A stretch of 64,000 bases of DNA from Mariniflexile sp. TRM1-10 (GCF_003425985.1 NZ_CP022985.1:1649501-1713500); one strand, 5' to 3'; positions 8,159 to 16,870 are shown, counted from the first letter of the stretch. The notes: generated from the sequence alone by a model not told the origin. Numbers and translations: made by a program.

Positions 8159-8202
8159 ATTCCTGCTGAAGTTTATCTTGAGCTCCGCCGAAAGGCAGGA
8201 AT
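8159..8202. repeat. Dispersed palindrome with expanded loop
   Basis: The usual arms attcctgc (8159-8166) and gcaggaat (8195-8202) are separated by 28 bases instead of 4. A second repeat type resembling atcctgaaac...gttcag follows at about 8210-8228. It lies between the convergent thioesterase and EnvC-like genes. Confidence 0.55.
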
Positions 8203-8238
8203 TTTATAAAATCCTGAAACAAGTTCAGCAAGACTTCG

Positions 8239-9474
8239 TCACATTTTAAAAATCCAAGATGCTGGATTTTCGGTAGCTGTTCCTTTAGAAATTGAAAAAC
8301 TTAAAATGGTTTCGCCATTTGAAGGATTTGTAAACACCTCTCCAATTACTTGTTTGGTAGTTACTTTATCACCTTCTTTAACATAAACCTCAGATAAGTT
8401 TTTATATAAGGTTAAATAATCACCATGACGAATCATTACAATGGGGTTTACGTTTTTCATTTTAAGTACCGCACTTACTTCACCATTAAAAACGGCATGT
8501 ACTTTGGCTCCTTTTTCGGTAGCAATTCTTACCCCATTACTTTTAATGGTTAATGAATGATCTATGGGATGTGGTTGTGTCCCATAACCAAGCGTTACAT
8601 AGCCTTTTTCTATTGGCCAAGGCAGTTTGCCTTTGTTCGCCACAAAATTAGCAGCTAAAACCTTTTCTTCTGGGGTTAAAGCGAACCCTGAAGAGCTTTT
8701 TGTAGTTGTAGCTCCAGATTTTTTGTTGGATTTTGCTATGGCTTCTTTAATAATTCGGTCTATTTCAGCATCAATTCTATCGGCCTCTCGTTGCTTTTGT
8801 TTTATTTGAGCCGCATAAACAGACAGATTCTTCTTGATAGCCTTCATTAATTCTTCATGCTGTTTACGCTCAGCTTCTAAAGTTTTTTGAACTTCTCTAT
8901 TTTCGGCAATCAGTTTTTTCTTGGTTTCTTGTTGTTTTAACAAGTCTAAATTAATGGCTTGTAATTCGGCCGTTTTTGCTTTAATTGTTTCGCCTTGTTC
9001 TTTTTGATGGTCTGTATATTGCTTCATATACTGCAAACGCTTGTAGGCTTGTTTAAAATCGTTTGCAGAAAGCAGAAACATGATTCTGCTTTGTTGATTT
9101 TTGCTTTTATAAGACTTCACCATCATAGCAGCATAATCTTCCTTTAAAACCTTTAATTCGTCTCTCAAACTCGATATTTTTCTTTGATTATAATTAATAT
9201 CGCGTGTTAATAAATTGGCTTGTTGGTTGGTGACCTTAATCAAATTATCCAACACACTTATTTTATGTTTGAAATCTTGAATTAATGTTAATTGCGACTT
9301 TTGCTTACTCTGGTTTTCTGCGCGTAATTGGGCTATTTTCTGAATCTCCAGACGAAGTTCTTGCCTACGTGCCTCAAGTTCCTGTTGTTTTGCGCTTTGG
9401 GAAAACACAAAAGCACTACAAAACATAAGGCTTAGCAGTAATATTATTTTAAATGGTTGTTTATTTTGTAACAT
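8239..9474 (-). CDS. EnvC-like murein hydrolase activator (degenerate LytM)
   Basis: A 411-residue periplasmic protein: signal peptide ending FVFSQS, about 230 residues of coiled coil rich in Glu, Lys and Gln, and a C-terminal LytM/M23 fold (about 290-411). The zinc ligands are missing: the HxxxD position reads NGVRIAT and the HxH position reads ILSFSIS. As in E. coli EnvC, it is therefore more likely to activate an amidase than to cut peptidoglycan itself. Its start overlaps the stop of the DUF4292 gene by one base, so it ends a tightly coupled envelope operon. Confidence 0.85.
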   Translation of the reverse strand: MLQNKQPFKIILLLSLMFCSAFVFSQSAKQQELEARRQELRLEIQKIAQLRAENQSKQKSQLTLIQDFKHKISVLDNLIKVTNQQANLLTRDINYNQRKISSLRDELKVLKEDYAAMMVKSYKSKNQQSRIMFLLSANDFKQAYKRLQYMKQYTDHQKEQGETIKAKTAELQAINLDLLKQQETKKKLIAENREVQKTLEAERKQHEELMKAIKKNLSVYAAQIKQKQREADRIDAEIDRIIKEAIAKSNKKSGATTTKSSSGFALTPEEKVLAANFVANKGKLPWPIEKGYVTLGYGTQPHPIDHSLTIKSNGVRIATEKGAKVHAVFNGEVSAVLKMKNVNPIVMIRHGDYLTLYKNLSEVYVKEGDKVTTKQVIGEVFTNPSNGETILSFSISKGTATENPASWIFKM

Positions 9475-10241
9475 TAAAGTTTTATTTCTTTAAAACCTGA
9501 GGGTATTTTATACGGAAAACCTAAATCTTCATTTAAAGTAATGTTTTTAAATTCTAAATCTATAATGGTTTCATTATTGGCTTCAACAGCAATAACTTTT
9601 ATACGCTCGGGCAATGTTTGTTTTTCTACTTCTTGATACGATAAATAATCTATCTGTAAGTGTCTAAATTCTTTTGGTTGCGATACTTGCTGCGATTTTA
9701 TTTTGAAAAGAACGGGGTCTAACAAAAAAAAAATCTCAAACAGTTCGCGCTGTTGTTTTGGTTGTAAAATGTATGCTTCATCTGTCACCGAAACTTCGTA
9801 AGTATTCGCATCTAAATTAAAAATAGCGTCTCCTAATAGTAAATTTTGAACCTTTTGAAAATCCAATTCAGTACCCAACAAATCACTTAAATATTTATAA
9901 TCACCTTCAAAATAAGTGTTGTCCAATTTATTATAGAAACTCACTTTTTCGGGAGTAATTAATGCTTTTACTACCGAAAACGCCGCACTTATCCATAACA
10001 CTTCGTCTTTTTTTGCTCTAAAATTTACAGTATAAGACTGTTCTTTACCGTCTTGACTATAGGTTATTCTAAGTTTAGATTGTAGTGTTTTAAAGTGTGG
10101 TGTTTTTTTGTCGTTTTCTTTTAAAAGTTGTTTTGCGTTTAAATTTAAATTTGCCTCACCTCCATCAATAGTTTTAGAAGATTTACATTGACATACCAAT
10201 AAAACTAAAAGGAATAAAACGGCGTGCTTAAGTAGGTTCAT
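9474..10241 (-). CDS. DUF4292 family lipoprotein
   Basis: A 255-residue protein with a lipoprotein signal and probable lipidated Cys19 (LLVCQC). The body is mostly beta strand (LRITYSQDGKEQSYTVNFRAK, and later Phe/Tyr-rich strands), resembling the LolA/LolB-like fold proposed for some outer-membrane lipoprotein-handling proteins. I assign it to DUF4292, a Bacteroidota family. It shares one base with the TPR gene upstream and one with the EnvC-like gene downstream, which suggests translational coupling in an envelope-assembly unit. Biochemical role unknown. Confidence 0.82.
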   Translation of the reverse strand: MNLLKHAVLFLLVLLVCQCKSSKTIDGGEANLNLNAKQLLKENDKKTPHFKTLQSKLRITYSQDGKEQSYTVNFRAKKDEVLWISAAFSVVKALITPEKVSFYNKLDNTYFEGDYKYLSDLLGTELDFQKVQNLLLGDAIFNLDANTYEVSVTDEAYILQPKQQRELFEIFFLLDPVLFKIKSQQVSQPKEFRHLQIDYLSYQEVEKQTLPERIKVIAVEANNETIIDLEFKNITLNEDLGFPYKIPSGFKEIKL

Positions 10242-11602
10242 TAATTTGAAGTTTCTAATTGTTTTACTTTATCACTAAACGCTTTTGCTTTTGCTGTATT
10301 GCTTAATAAGCTGTATGATATACTTAATTGATTATAAAAATCGATTTCCATTTTGTTATCATCAATTATAAAATCCAATCCCGTTTCTAAAACATCGGCC
10401 GCCTTTTTGGGTTGATTTAATTGATTTAATGCCACTCCATTAATTAAATAAAACAACGGCTGTGCTGGATATTTTTGAATCACTTCATAGCTCTTTTTCT
10501 CTGCCAAATTAAACTTTTGCAAATCTATGTAAAGTAACAATACATTTCGAAGCACATTAAAGTTTTCTCCATCAATTTTTAATGCTGATTCAAAATACTC
10601 TAAAGCCTTCGGTTTATTGCTTTTCACTAAATAATATTGCCCAAGCTCTGTAAGGGTTTTGCTGCTATTACTATTGTCCACTAAAGCTGTTGCTTCTACT
10701 AAATCGGCTTCATATTGCGGATTGTTACCAACAAACTGAACAAAATCTGTAAGCACTTTAAGCTTTGCTTCTGGCTTTATTTCAGGGCTCTTAACCACAA
10801 TTTTCATCGATTCAATTGCTTTTTCGGCATTGTTATCATCCAAATAAAACTTATATAATGCTAAATGAACAATCTGGGAATTGGGATTGATTTTTAACAG
10901 CTCTTTAGCCGTTTCAAACGCTTTTTCTTGTTCGTTGTTTTCACTATAGCGAAAGATGAGCTGCAGATAATTGGATTCTTTATCCGGATTATCTTCTACA
11001 CGTGCTTCTAAGTTTTTAATCTGGTCTTTTTTGCGGCCCGTAGCTTCATAAATTTGGTTACGCATAAAATCTCGCTCTACCGAAATACCAAATTCAGCAT
11101 CTAACTCATCCAAAATTTTTAAAGCATCTTTATACTCCTTGGTTTTTACATATAATGCCGCTAAATTCTCTTTATAATCGGTGTGGAATTTCACCAATTG
11201 CTTAACGGTTTTAATGGCTTTATCAAACTCACTTTGTTCCATGTAAAATCCGTAAAGTGCATCTAAAAACCACTCGTTATCGGGTGCTTTACTTACAGCT
11301 TTTTTTAAGGCATCTTCGGCTGCACCAAAATTTTTAAGCTTCATATAGTTTTTACCCAATTCATAATATAAAACAGGCACCGAATTATCTAATTCAATAC
11401 ATTTTAAAAGCGCATCTACCGATCGGTCGTAATTTTCAATCCCTTTTTGCTTTAAAGCTTCGTAAAAAAGTTCTTGAAATTTGTCTTCTACATTGCCTAG
11501 ATCGTCATCGGGCTTTTTATTAAAATCTACTTGGGCATAATTCACCTGCGGAAAAATGAGTATTCCGAAGAGCAAAATGAGTATGTAGATTTTTTGTTTC
11601 AT
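10241..11602 (-). CDS. Periplasmic tetratricopeptide-repeat protein
   Basis: A 453-residue protein with a signal peptide (cleavage after about NYAQ) followed almost entirely by TPR pairs; clear examples are VLYYELGKNYMKLKNFGAAE near residue 80 and ALEYFESALKIDGEN near 340. It probably serves as a periplasmic scaffold. Its position with DUF4292 and EnvC-like genes fits a role in cell-wall or outer-membrane assembly. The start codon is followed upstream by a dispersed palindrome (11608-11621) and then a broken GIY-YIG gene that separate it from the nucleotidyltransferase. Confidence 0.85.
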   Translation of the reverse strand: MKQKIYILILLFGILIFPQVNYAQVDFNKKPDDDLGNVEDKFQELFYEALKQKGIENYDRSVDALLKCIELDNSVPVLYYELGKNYMKLKNFGAAEDALKKAVSKAPDNEWFLDALYGFYMEQSEFDKAIKTVKQLVKFHTDYKENLAALYVKTKEYKDALKILDELDAEFGISVERDFMRNQIYEATGRKKDQIKNLEARVEDNPDKESNYLQLIFRYSENNEQEKAFETAKELLKINPNSQIVHLALYKFYLDDNNAEKAIESMKIVVKSPEIKPEAKLKVLTDFVQFVGNNPQYEADLVEATALVDNSNSSKTLTELGQYYLVKSNKPKALEYFESALKIDGENFNVLRNVLLLYIDLQKFNLAEKKSYEVIQKYPAQPLFYLINGVALNQLNQPKKAADVLETGLDFIIDDNKMEIDFYNQLSISYSLLSNTAKAKAFSDKVKQLETSN

Positions 11603-11606
11603 AAAT

Positions 11607-11622
11607 GCCTGCGCAGGCAGGT
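11607..11622. repeat. Short dispersed palindrome
   Basis: cctgc (11608-11612) and gcagg (11617-11621) in the context 'atg...tatct', which is shared with the copy at 12951. It lies between the TPR gene and the GIY-YIG remnant. Confidence 0.7.
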
Positions 11623-11661
11623 ATCTTAATATTATTCTCTTAATTTATTATAATTTAAGTT

Positions 11662-11921
11662 CTAATTTAAACTCAGATCTGTCCAACTAGGGTTCATTTC
11701 TTCTATGAGCTTAATTTTCCAATCTCTTTTCCATTTTTTAAACTGTTTTTCTCTTAAAGTAGCTTTAATACCGTTTTGAAATTCTTCGAAATAAACAAGC
11801 ATACCACAATTGTACTTTGCCGTAAAGGACTTAGGATATACTTTTAATTTATGTTCCTTTACTCGCTCGTCAATGTTATCTGTTATTCCTATTATAAAAC
11901 TCCATTTGGTTTATTTGCCAT
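11662..11921 (-). pseudogene. Broken GIY-YIG endonuclease gene
   Basis: Close copy of the intact gene at 12990-13304, in the same orientation. Three lesions are visible: the sequence coding for the first eight residues (MKHWYVYI) is missing; one base is deleted near 11890 (cctattataa versus cctatatataa), which brings in stop codons right after MANKPNGVL; and a TAG replaces a Trp codon near the end, shortening the C-terminus by about ten residues. Over roughly 11765-11920 the copies are almost identical, while the distal end has diverged more, suggesting gene conversion or a mosaic. It sits two bases from the end of the nucleotidyltransferase gene. Confidence 0.85.
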
Positions 11922-11923
11922 GA

Positions 11924-12943
11924 TTATTCCAACACCGAATAATCACCAATACTTACACTAGTAAACTTACCATCATATTTTACATGATTACCAATCATCG
12001 CCTCGTCTAAATTAGCATTTTTGATGGTGGTATGTGTTTGTATTAAGCTATTTTTAACGGTTGAATTTTCAATAACACTGTTATTTCCAATAGATACATG
12101 AGGGCCAACTGTACTGTTTTTAAGCACCACATGTTCGCCAATAAAACAAGGTTCGATAATTTTTGAATCATGTAATTTCGCCGAAGTTGCCACTAATTGC
12201 TCTTCGCCATCAGCCTTTAAAAAGCCCAACATTCTTGCATTGGTTTCAATAGTTATGGCTTTGTTTCCACAATCCATCCACTCATCAACGGTGCCTGTTT
12301 TAAATACTTTACCGTCTGCCATCATACGTTTTATACCATCGTTAATTTGGTATTCACCTCCATTGGTAACGTTCTCATCTAAAATTTGTTGTAGTTTTTC
12401 TTTTAAAATAGCGACATCTTTAAAGTAATAAATACCAATAACGGCTTGGTCGCTTACAAAATTTTCAGGTTTTTCAACTAATTCAACAATCTCTTGGTTG
12501 GCATTTAATTTCACAACTCCGTAAGCTTCTGGATTATCTACTTGTTTGGTCCAAATAACGCTATCCGCTGCTGGGTCTAAATCAAATTCTGCTCTAATCA
12601 ACGTATCGGCATAAGCGATTACCGCAGGCCCTGATAAAGATGGTTTTGCACACATAATAGCATGACCTGTTCCCAACGGTAAATCTTGACGGTAAATAGA
12701 TGCTTTTGCTCCTAAATCGGTTGCTAGTTTCTCTAAACTTTCAACAACATCGTCACCAAAAAAAGCAGGATCACCTAAAACAAAGGCAATTTCATCAATA
12801 GGTTGTTTTAAAACTTTGGCAATGTCCTTTACTAAACGATGCACTATGGGTTGACCCGCCACCGGAATTAAAGGTTTTGGCACGGTTAAACTATGTGGGC
12901 GTAGACGAGAACCACGTCCTGCCATTGGTACTATTATTTTCAT
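11924..12943 (-). CDS. Sugar-phosphate nucleotidyltransferase with left-handed beta-helix tail
   Basis: A 339-residue enzyme that joins NTP and a sugar 1-phosphate. The N-terminal signature VPMAGRGSRLRPHSLTVPKPL (5-25) is the Rossmann nucleotide-binding loop with the conserved Arg and Lys, followed by GTGHA and the EKP segment at about 159. From about residue 250, hexapeptide-type repeats (VVLKNSTVGPHVSIGNNSVI) form a beta-helix, as in GlmU-like and ADP-glucose types. Sugar and nucleotide cannot be fixed. In related genomes it follows dut directly; here GIY-YIG copies separate it from both neighbours. Confidence 0.85.
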   Translation of the reverse strand: MKIIVPMAGRGSRLRPHSLTVPKPLIPVAGQPIVHRLVKDIAKVLKQPIDEIAFVLGDPAFFGDDVVESLEKLATDLGAKASIYRQDLPLGTGHAIMCAKPSLSGPAVIAYADTLIRAEFDLDPAADSVIWTKQVDNPEAYGVVKLNANQEIVELVEKPENFVSDQAVIGIYYFKDVAILKEKLQQILDENVTNGGEYQINDGIKRMMADGKVFKTGTVDEWMDCGNKAITIETNARMLGFLKADGEEQLVATSAKLHDSKIIEPCFIGEHVVLKNSTVGPHVSIGNNSVIENSTVKNSLIQTHTTIKNANLDEAMIGNHVKYDGKFTSVSIGDYSVLE

Positions 12944-12949
12944 ATAAAT

Positions 12950-12965
12950 GCCTGCGAAAGCAGGT
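12950..12965. repeat. Short dispersed palindrome
   Basis: cctgc (12951-12955) and gcagg (12960-12964) in the same 'aaatg...tatctt' context as the copy at 11608. It lies between the nucleotidyltransferase and the intact GIY-YIG gene. Confidence 0.7.
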
Positions 12966-12989
12966 ATCTTTTAAAGGTTAGACTTATCT

Positions 12990-13304
12990 TTATTCTCTTA
13001 ATTTATTAAAATTTAGATTCCAATTTATGCTCAAATCAGACCAACTTGGATTCATTTCTTGAATGAGTTTAATTTTCCAATCTCTTTTCCATTTCTTAAA
13101 TTGCTTTTCTCTTAATAAAGCTTTATTGCCGTTTTCAAATTCTTCGAAATAAACAAGCATACCACAATTGTACTTTGCCGTAAAGGACTTAGGATATACT
13201 TTTAATTTATGTTCCTTTACTCGCTCGTCAATGTTATCTGTTATTCCTATATATAAAACTCCATTTGGTTTATTTGCCATGATATATACATACCAATGCT
13301 TCAT
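12990..13304 (-). CDS. GIY-YIG single-domain endonuclease
   Basis: A 104-residue stand-alone GIY-YIG domain of the UPF0213/YhbQ-like type: YVYIM (5-9) and LYIG (17-20) give the two strands, R28 in DERVKEHK is the catalytic arginine, and E66 in LLREKQFKKWKR is the metal-binding glutamate. All key residues are present, so it is probably active. It is inserted between dut and the nucleotidyltransferase in an otherwise compact operon and is flanked on both sides by short palindromes. A decayed paralogue lies 1.07 kb downstream. It could be a selfish homing-type gene. Confidence 0.9.
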   Translation of the reverse strand: MKHWYVYIMANKPNGVLYIGITDNIDERVKEHKLKVYPKSFTAKYNCGMLVYFEEFENGNKALLREKQFKKWKRDWKIKLIQEMNPSWSDLSINWNLNFNKLRE

Positions 13305-13319
13305 TCTTTTTTATATGAG

Positions 13320-13339
13320 ATTCCTGCCTTCGCAGGAAT
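13320..13339. repeat. Short dispersed palindrome overlapping the dut stop
   Basis: attcctgc (13320-13327) and gcaggaat (13332-13339), preceded by 'tatgag' exactly as at 5131. Its last base is the first plus-strand base of the dut stop codon. Confidence 0.75.
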
Positions 13340-13773
13340 TATTTTATCCCAGTACTTCCAAAACCACCTTCTCCTCGAACGGTTTCCGAAAGTTCTTCAA
13401 CGGCAACCCATTCTGCACGGTCGTGTTTAGCAATTACTAATTGGGCAATGCGTTCGCCATTTTCTATGGTAAAATCTTCGTTGGAGAGGTTTACTAAAAT
13501 CACTCCTATTTCACCTCTGTAATCAGCATCAATAGTTCCTGGCGCATTTAAAACGGTAATGCCTTTTTTAGCAGCTAATCCACTACGTGGACGTACTTGT
13601 GCTTCGTAACCTATTGGTAATTCTATGAATAAACCAGTACCCACTACGCTTCTTTCTAAAGGTTTTAGTGTTCTCGATTCCGATAAATTGGCTCGTAAAT
13701 CCATTCCTGCCGATGCCACCGTTTCATAATGTGGCAAAGCATGATTCGATTTGTTTATTATTTTAATTTGCAT
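13339..13773 (-). CDS. dut: dUTP diphosphatase
   Basis: Trimeric dUTPase of 144 residues that keeps uracil out of DNA and supplies dUMP. All five family motifs are present: AGMDLRA (22-28), [25 protein letters not shown], and the C-terminal P-loop-like [10 protein letters not shown]. The gene starts one base after the flippase stop, so the two are co-translated. Confidence 0.97.
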   Translation of the reverse strand: MQIKIINKSNHALPHYETVASAGMDLRANLSESRTLKPLERSVVGTGLFIELPIGYEAQVRPRSGLAAKKGITVLNAPGTIDADYRGEIGVILVNLSNEDFTIENGERIAQLVIAKHDRAEWVAVEELSETVRGEGGFGSTGIK

Positions 13774-13774
13774 G

Positions 13775-15235
13775 TTATTTTTTTAAAAGCTTTTTTATTT
13801 GATTTTTTTCTGAAAAATAGACAATAGTCAAAAATACAATTAACAATGGAATTCCAACAAGATAATTTTCCCTAAAAACATAAAAAGATAGGAATGAAAA
13901 CAGGATAGAAATGGATAAATACAATGCTATTTTTTTCAAATCATAAGGAATTGGATAATATTTACTTCCAAAATAATAGGATAAAAACATCATCAAACCA
14001 TAGGCAGAAAGCGTCGCAATAGCAGAGCCTTTATAGCTCATCACAGGAATTAACCAAAAATTTAAAGCCAAGGTCACCAATGCACCAAAGACCGAAATAT
14101 AGGCTCCGAACTTTGTGCGATCCGTAATTTTGTACCAAACTGATAAATTATGATAAATTCCCAAACAGAAATTGGCCAACAAAATAATTGGAACAACCCA
14201 CATCGCTTCGTAATAGGCTTCGTCTCTTATGACTATCGGTTTTATAATATCTGCAAAAACAACAACCGATAGTAAAATGATAGAACCAAAAGCCACAAAA
14301 AAGTTTAAGATTTTCGCATAATTGTTTTGAGGGTTTTCGCTTTTAGAATGACTGAAAAAGTAGGGTTCAATGCCTAATCTATAAGCTGTGGCAAAAAGCG
14401 TCATAAATAATGCTAATTTGTAGCATGCAGAATACATTCCAATCTCGGTTTCCGCAATGTTTTCTGGTAATAATTTATCTAATAAAATACGGTCAAAGGT
14501 TTCATTAATAGAAAATGCAACCCCTGCAATTAATACCGGAAACGCATAACGCATCATGGTTTTCCATAAACCAGCATTAAACACATATTTTATTTTGGTA
14601 TAAAACAATGCCATTAAAAGCAACGTAATCCCACTTGCTATTAGGTTTGCAATGAATATATAACTGATTTCAAAATTTGGTTTATAAATACTTTCAAAAA
14701 AGGAATTGTGTATGGCCAACTTTTTTAACGCTAGTAGGAAAAACAAATTCAATCCTAAATTAACAACAACATTAAATATTTTAATAACCGCATATCGCAT
14801 GGGACGTTGTGTAGCTCTTAACCAAGCAAAAGGAATAATAACCAAAGCATCGAATAGCAGAATCCAGATGACAAGATTGATGTATTTAACGTCAATATCA
14901 ATATAACTTGCTATTTGATTTTGAAAAATTAAGGCTATTACAAAAAACAGAAAGGAAGATATTATAAGAGAAATTGCAGAAGTGCCTGTTACAGCATCTT
15001 TATCTTCATCCTTGTTGAAAAACCTAAAAAAAGCGGTTTCCATCCCATAAGCCAAAACCACATTAAATAGCACAAAATAGGAGAAAATAATATTAATTTT
15101 TCCATATTCGGCCACCGAAGACAAAACCCCTTTTGTAGTATAGAGAGGCACTAATATAAAGCTAAGCATTCTAGGAAGCACCGTAGCTAATCCGTAAATA
15201 AAAGTCTGCTTAAATAATGTTTTGAGTCCGCTCAA
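13775..15235 (-). CDS. Oligosaccharide flippase family protein (MATE/Wzx superfamily)
   Basis: A 486-residue polytopic membrane protein with about 12-14 helices and the N-terminal pattern of polysaccharide exporters ([22 protein letters not shown]). It should move a lipid-linked glycan across the inner membrane. It uses a TTG start at 15235: an in-frame stop lies two codons upstream and the next Met is 22 residues in, inside the first helix. A TAnnTTTG box at 15284-15291 (minus) could drive the operon. It is outside the main glycan locus and could serve the peptidoglycan or lipoprotein-related genes downstream. Confidence 0.82.
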   Translation of the reverse strand: MSGLKTLFKQTFIYGLATVLPRMLSFILVPLYTTKGVLSSVAEYGKINIIFSYFVLFNVVLAYGMETAFFRFFNKDEDKDAVTGTSAISLIISSFLFFVIALIFQNQIASYIDIDVKYINLVIWILLFDALVIIPFAWLRATQRPMRYAVIKIFNVVVNLGLNLFFLLALKKLAIHNSFFESIYKPNFEISYIFIANLIASGITLLLMALFYTKIKYVFNAGLWKTMMRYAFPVLIAGVAFSINETFDRILLDKLLPENIAETEIGMYSACYKLALFMTLFATAYRLGIEPYFFSHSKSENPQNNYAKILNFFVAFGSIILLSVVVFADIIKPIVIRDEAYYEAMWVVPIILLANFCLGIYHNLSVWYKITDRTKFGAYISVFGALVTLALNFWLIPVMSYKGSAIATLSAYGLMMFLSYYFGSKYYPIPYDLKKIALYLSISILFSFLSFYVFRENYLVGIPLLIVFLTIVYFSEKNQIKKLLKK

Positions 15236-15323
15236 GGATTACTTTTTTATCTTGCTAAAAATACGTTTTTAGCCAATGCAAACCAAAGATAAATTATTGG
15301 TTCTAAGGGAAGGTTTCCCTAAA

Positions 15324-15803
15324 TTATAACGCTTCCTTTTTATTGATTTTCCCAATTTTAAAATACTTTACTTTATTGGATGTTTTGTAGCTCACAATGC
15401 ATTCGTCTTCTTTAAGTTCAAAACGTGGCTTGTTAGGTATTCTTGGAGCTTTATTACCATATTCTGCATGCGGTTCGATGCTCATTATGATATCATTTTT
15501 TAAAGCCGTTTTAGATTCTAACCGACCCATATAAACGGTGTCGTTTACAAATTCTAATTTTGCTTCTTTCCCCTGAAAATAAACACTGTCTAGCATGATA
15601 TTATTGGGGTTTTCTTGAAGCGTTATAAAAATAGTCACTCCGGAGCCGCCTCCTTTCACATCTGCTACCCTTTCTTGGTAATAAACATCACCTATTCCAA
15701 ATGGTAAGTTGGTTTCAAGTTGTTTCCCTGTAGCACAATGTGAAAAAACCGCCATAATGACAAACATAAAAACTAAAAAAAGTAGGTTTCTGAATAATCC
15801 CAT
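15324..15803 (-). CDS. Small putative lipoprotein, family not recognised
   Basis: A 159-residue protein with a long hydrophobic signal ending FSHCATG; C23 could be lipidated, although His before it is uncommon in a lipobox. The rest is a short beta-rich domain with Gly-rich GGGSGVTIF and a Lys-rich end. I recall similar unnamed genes next to ATPase genes in flavobacteria but cannot give a function. A 21-bp perfect hairpin and the ATPase-operon terminator separate it from atpG, so it has its own transcript or depends on read-through. Confidence 0.7.
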   Translation of the reverse strand: MGLFRNLLFLVFMFVIMAVFSHCATGKQLETNLPFGIGDVYYQERVADVKGGGSGVTIFITLQENPNNIMLDSVYFQGKEAKLEFVNDTVYMGRLESKTALKNDIIMSIEPHAEYGNKAPRIPNKPRFELKEDECIVSYKTSNKVKYFKIGKINKKEAL

Positions 15804-15822
15804 CTTTACAAATATTGGTATT

Positions 15823-15871
15823 GAAGTGGTTTAAACTTTTTCGATTGAAGCGAAAAAGTTTAAACCACTTC
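15823..15871. repeat. Perfect 21-bp inverted repeat
   Basis: Arms 15823-15843 and 15851-15871 are exact inverted copies around a seven-base loop; each contains agtttaaac next to ccacttc. The arm resembles gaaaaagtttaaatcacttc at about 28006-28025, so it probably belongs to the palindromic element family seen at 7398. It lies directly upstream of the small lipoprotein gene and downstream of the ATPase terminator. Confidence 0.7.
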
Positions 15872-15904
15872 ATTATAAAGATAGCGTTTCAAAAGTAATG
15901 CCAT

Positions 15905-15931
15905 AAAAAAACCTCACTTAAAAGTGAGGTT
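15905..15931 (-). terminator. Intrinsic terminator of the ATP synthase operon
   Basis: Stem acctcactt (15911-15919) / aagtgaggt (15922-15930) followed on the minus strand by a run of T from 15910 to 15905. It lies about 45 bases after the atpG stop. Confidence 0.88.
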
Positions 15932-15975
15932 CGATATTATTTAAAACCCATAAGTAATAGGGCATCATTCCATAT

Positions 15976-16836
15976 TTAATTGTTCAATGCTTCCGCACCA
16001 CCAACAATTTCAAGAATTTCATTGGTAATAGATGCTTGACGCGCTTTATTGTAAGTTAATTTAAGCTGATCTCTTAACTCTTTTGCGTTATCTGTTGCTT
16101 TGTGCATCGCCGTCATACGTGCTCCGTGTTCACTAGCAAAAGAATCTCTAATGCCTTTATACAACTGTGTTTTTAATGATTTCGGTATTAACTGCTCAAC
16201 GATTTCAACTTTTGAAGGTTCAAAAATATAATCTAAATTCACATTTGTATCGGATTGAACCGGTACAATTGGCAAAAATTGTTCAGTAGTTACAATTTGA
16301 GTCGCTGCATTTTTAAACTTGTTGTAAACAATTTCAATTTTATCGAATTCGCCTGCAACAAATTTAGCCATTAACATGTCTGCAATTTCAGCAACATTAT
16401 CAAAGGTTAAATCATCATAAATAGCACTTTTATTTGAAATAACTTTATTGGTCTTTTTAAAAGCATCATTTGCCTTTTTCCCAATAGCTAAATACGAAAC
16501 CTCTTTGTTGGCATAGGTTTTAGAAGTTAATCTGTTAACTTCTTTTATAATATTTGAATTAAAAGCTCCTGCTAAACCTCTATTTGAAGTAACAGCCACA
16601 ATTAAAACTTTTTTAACCTCGCGCTGTGTAGAAAACTTGCTTCCAGAATCTGCATCCAAAGTGGCACTTAAACTTTGTAAAAGTTCGGTTAACTTATCTG
16701 CATAAGGGCGCATTGCTGTAATAGCATCTTGTGCTTTCTTTAACTTAGCAGCCGACACCATTTTCATGGCACTGGTAATCTGCATCGTTGAAGACACCGA
16801 TGTTATTCTGTTACGTATTTCTTTTAAATTTGCCAT
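15976..16836 (-). CDS. atpG: ATP synthase F1 subunit gamma
   Basis: The rotating central stalk, 286 residues. The N-terminal helix opens MANLKEIRNRITSVSSTMQITSAMKMVSAAKL, whose first part is the family signature, and the C-terminal helix contains ASEHGARMTAMHKATDNA and ends with LTYNKARQASITNEILEIVGGA. Both coiled-coil halves are intact. It is the last ATPase gene here; beta and epsilon (atpD, atpC) are absent from this cluster, as usual for the phylum. A four-helix-bundle gene separates it from atpA. Confidence 0.97.
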   Translation of the reverse strand: MANLKEIRNRITSVSSTMQITSAMKMVSAAKLKKAQDAITAMRPYADKLTELLQSLSATLDADSGSKFSTQREVKKVLIVAVTSNRGLAGAFNSNIIKEVNRLTSKTYANKEVSYLAIGKKANDAFKKTNKVISNKSAIYDDLTFDNVAEIADMLMAKFVAGEFDKIEIVYNKFKNAATQIVTTEQFLPIVPVQSDTNVNLDYIFEPSKVEIVEQLIPKSLKTQLYKGIRDSFASEHGARMTAMHKATDNAKELRDQLKLTYNKARQASITNEILEIVGGAEALNN

Positions 16837-16842
16837 AGTTCA

Positions 16843-16870
16843 AATTATGAATTATGAATTATGAATTATG
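16843..16870. repeat. Heptamer array, four copies
   Basis: aattatg repeated four times without interruption. It fills the gap between atpG and the four-helix-bundle gene and runs into the latter's stop codon at 16866-16868. Inverted relatives lie on the other side of that gene (17211-17238) and in the atpA leader (18835-18862). Confidence 0.85.

Noticed and set aside
8529..9474. EnvC-like protein as an active M23 peptidase
   Set aside because: The HxxxD and HxH zinc ligands are replaced (NGVRIAT, ILSFSIS), unlike the intact protein at 61433-62302.
11662..11921. Second functional GIY-YIG gene
   Set aside because: A one-base deletion with immediate stops, an early TAG and the loss of the N-terminal strand make a working product implausible.
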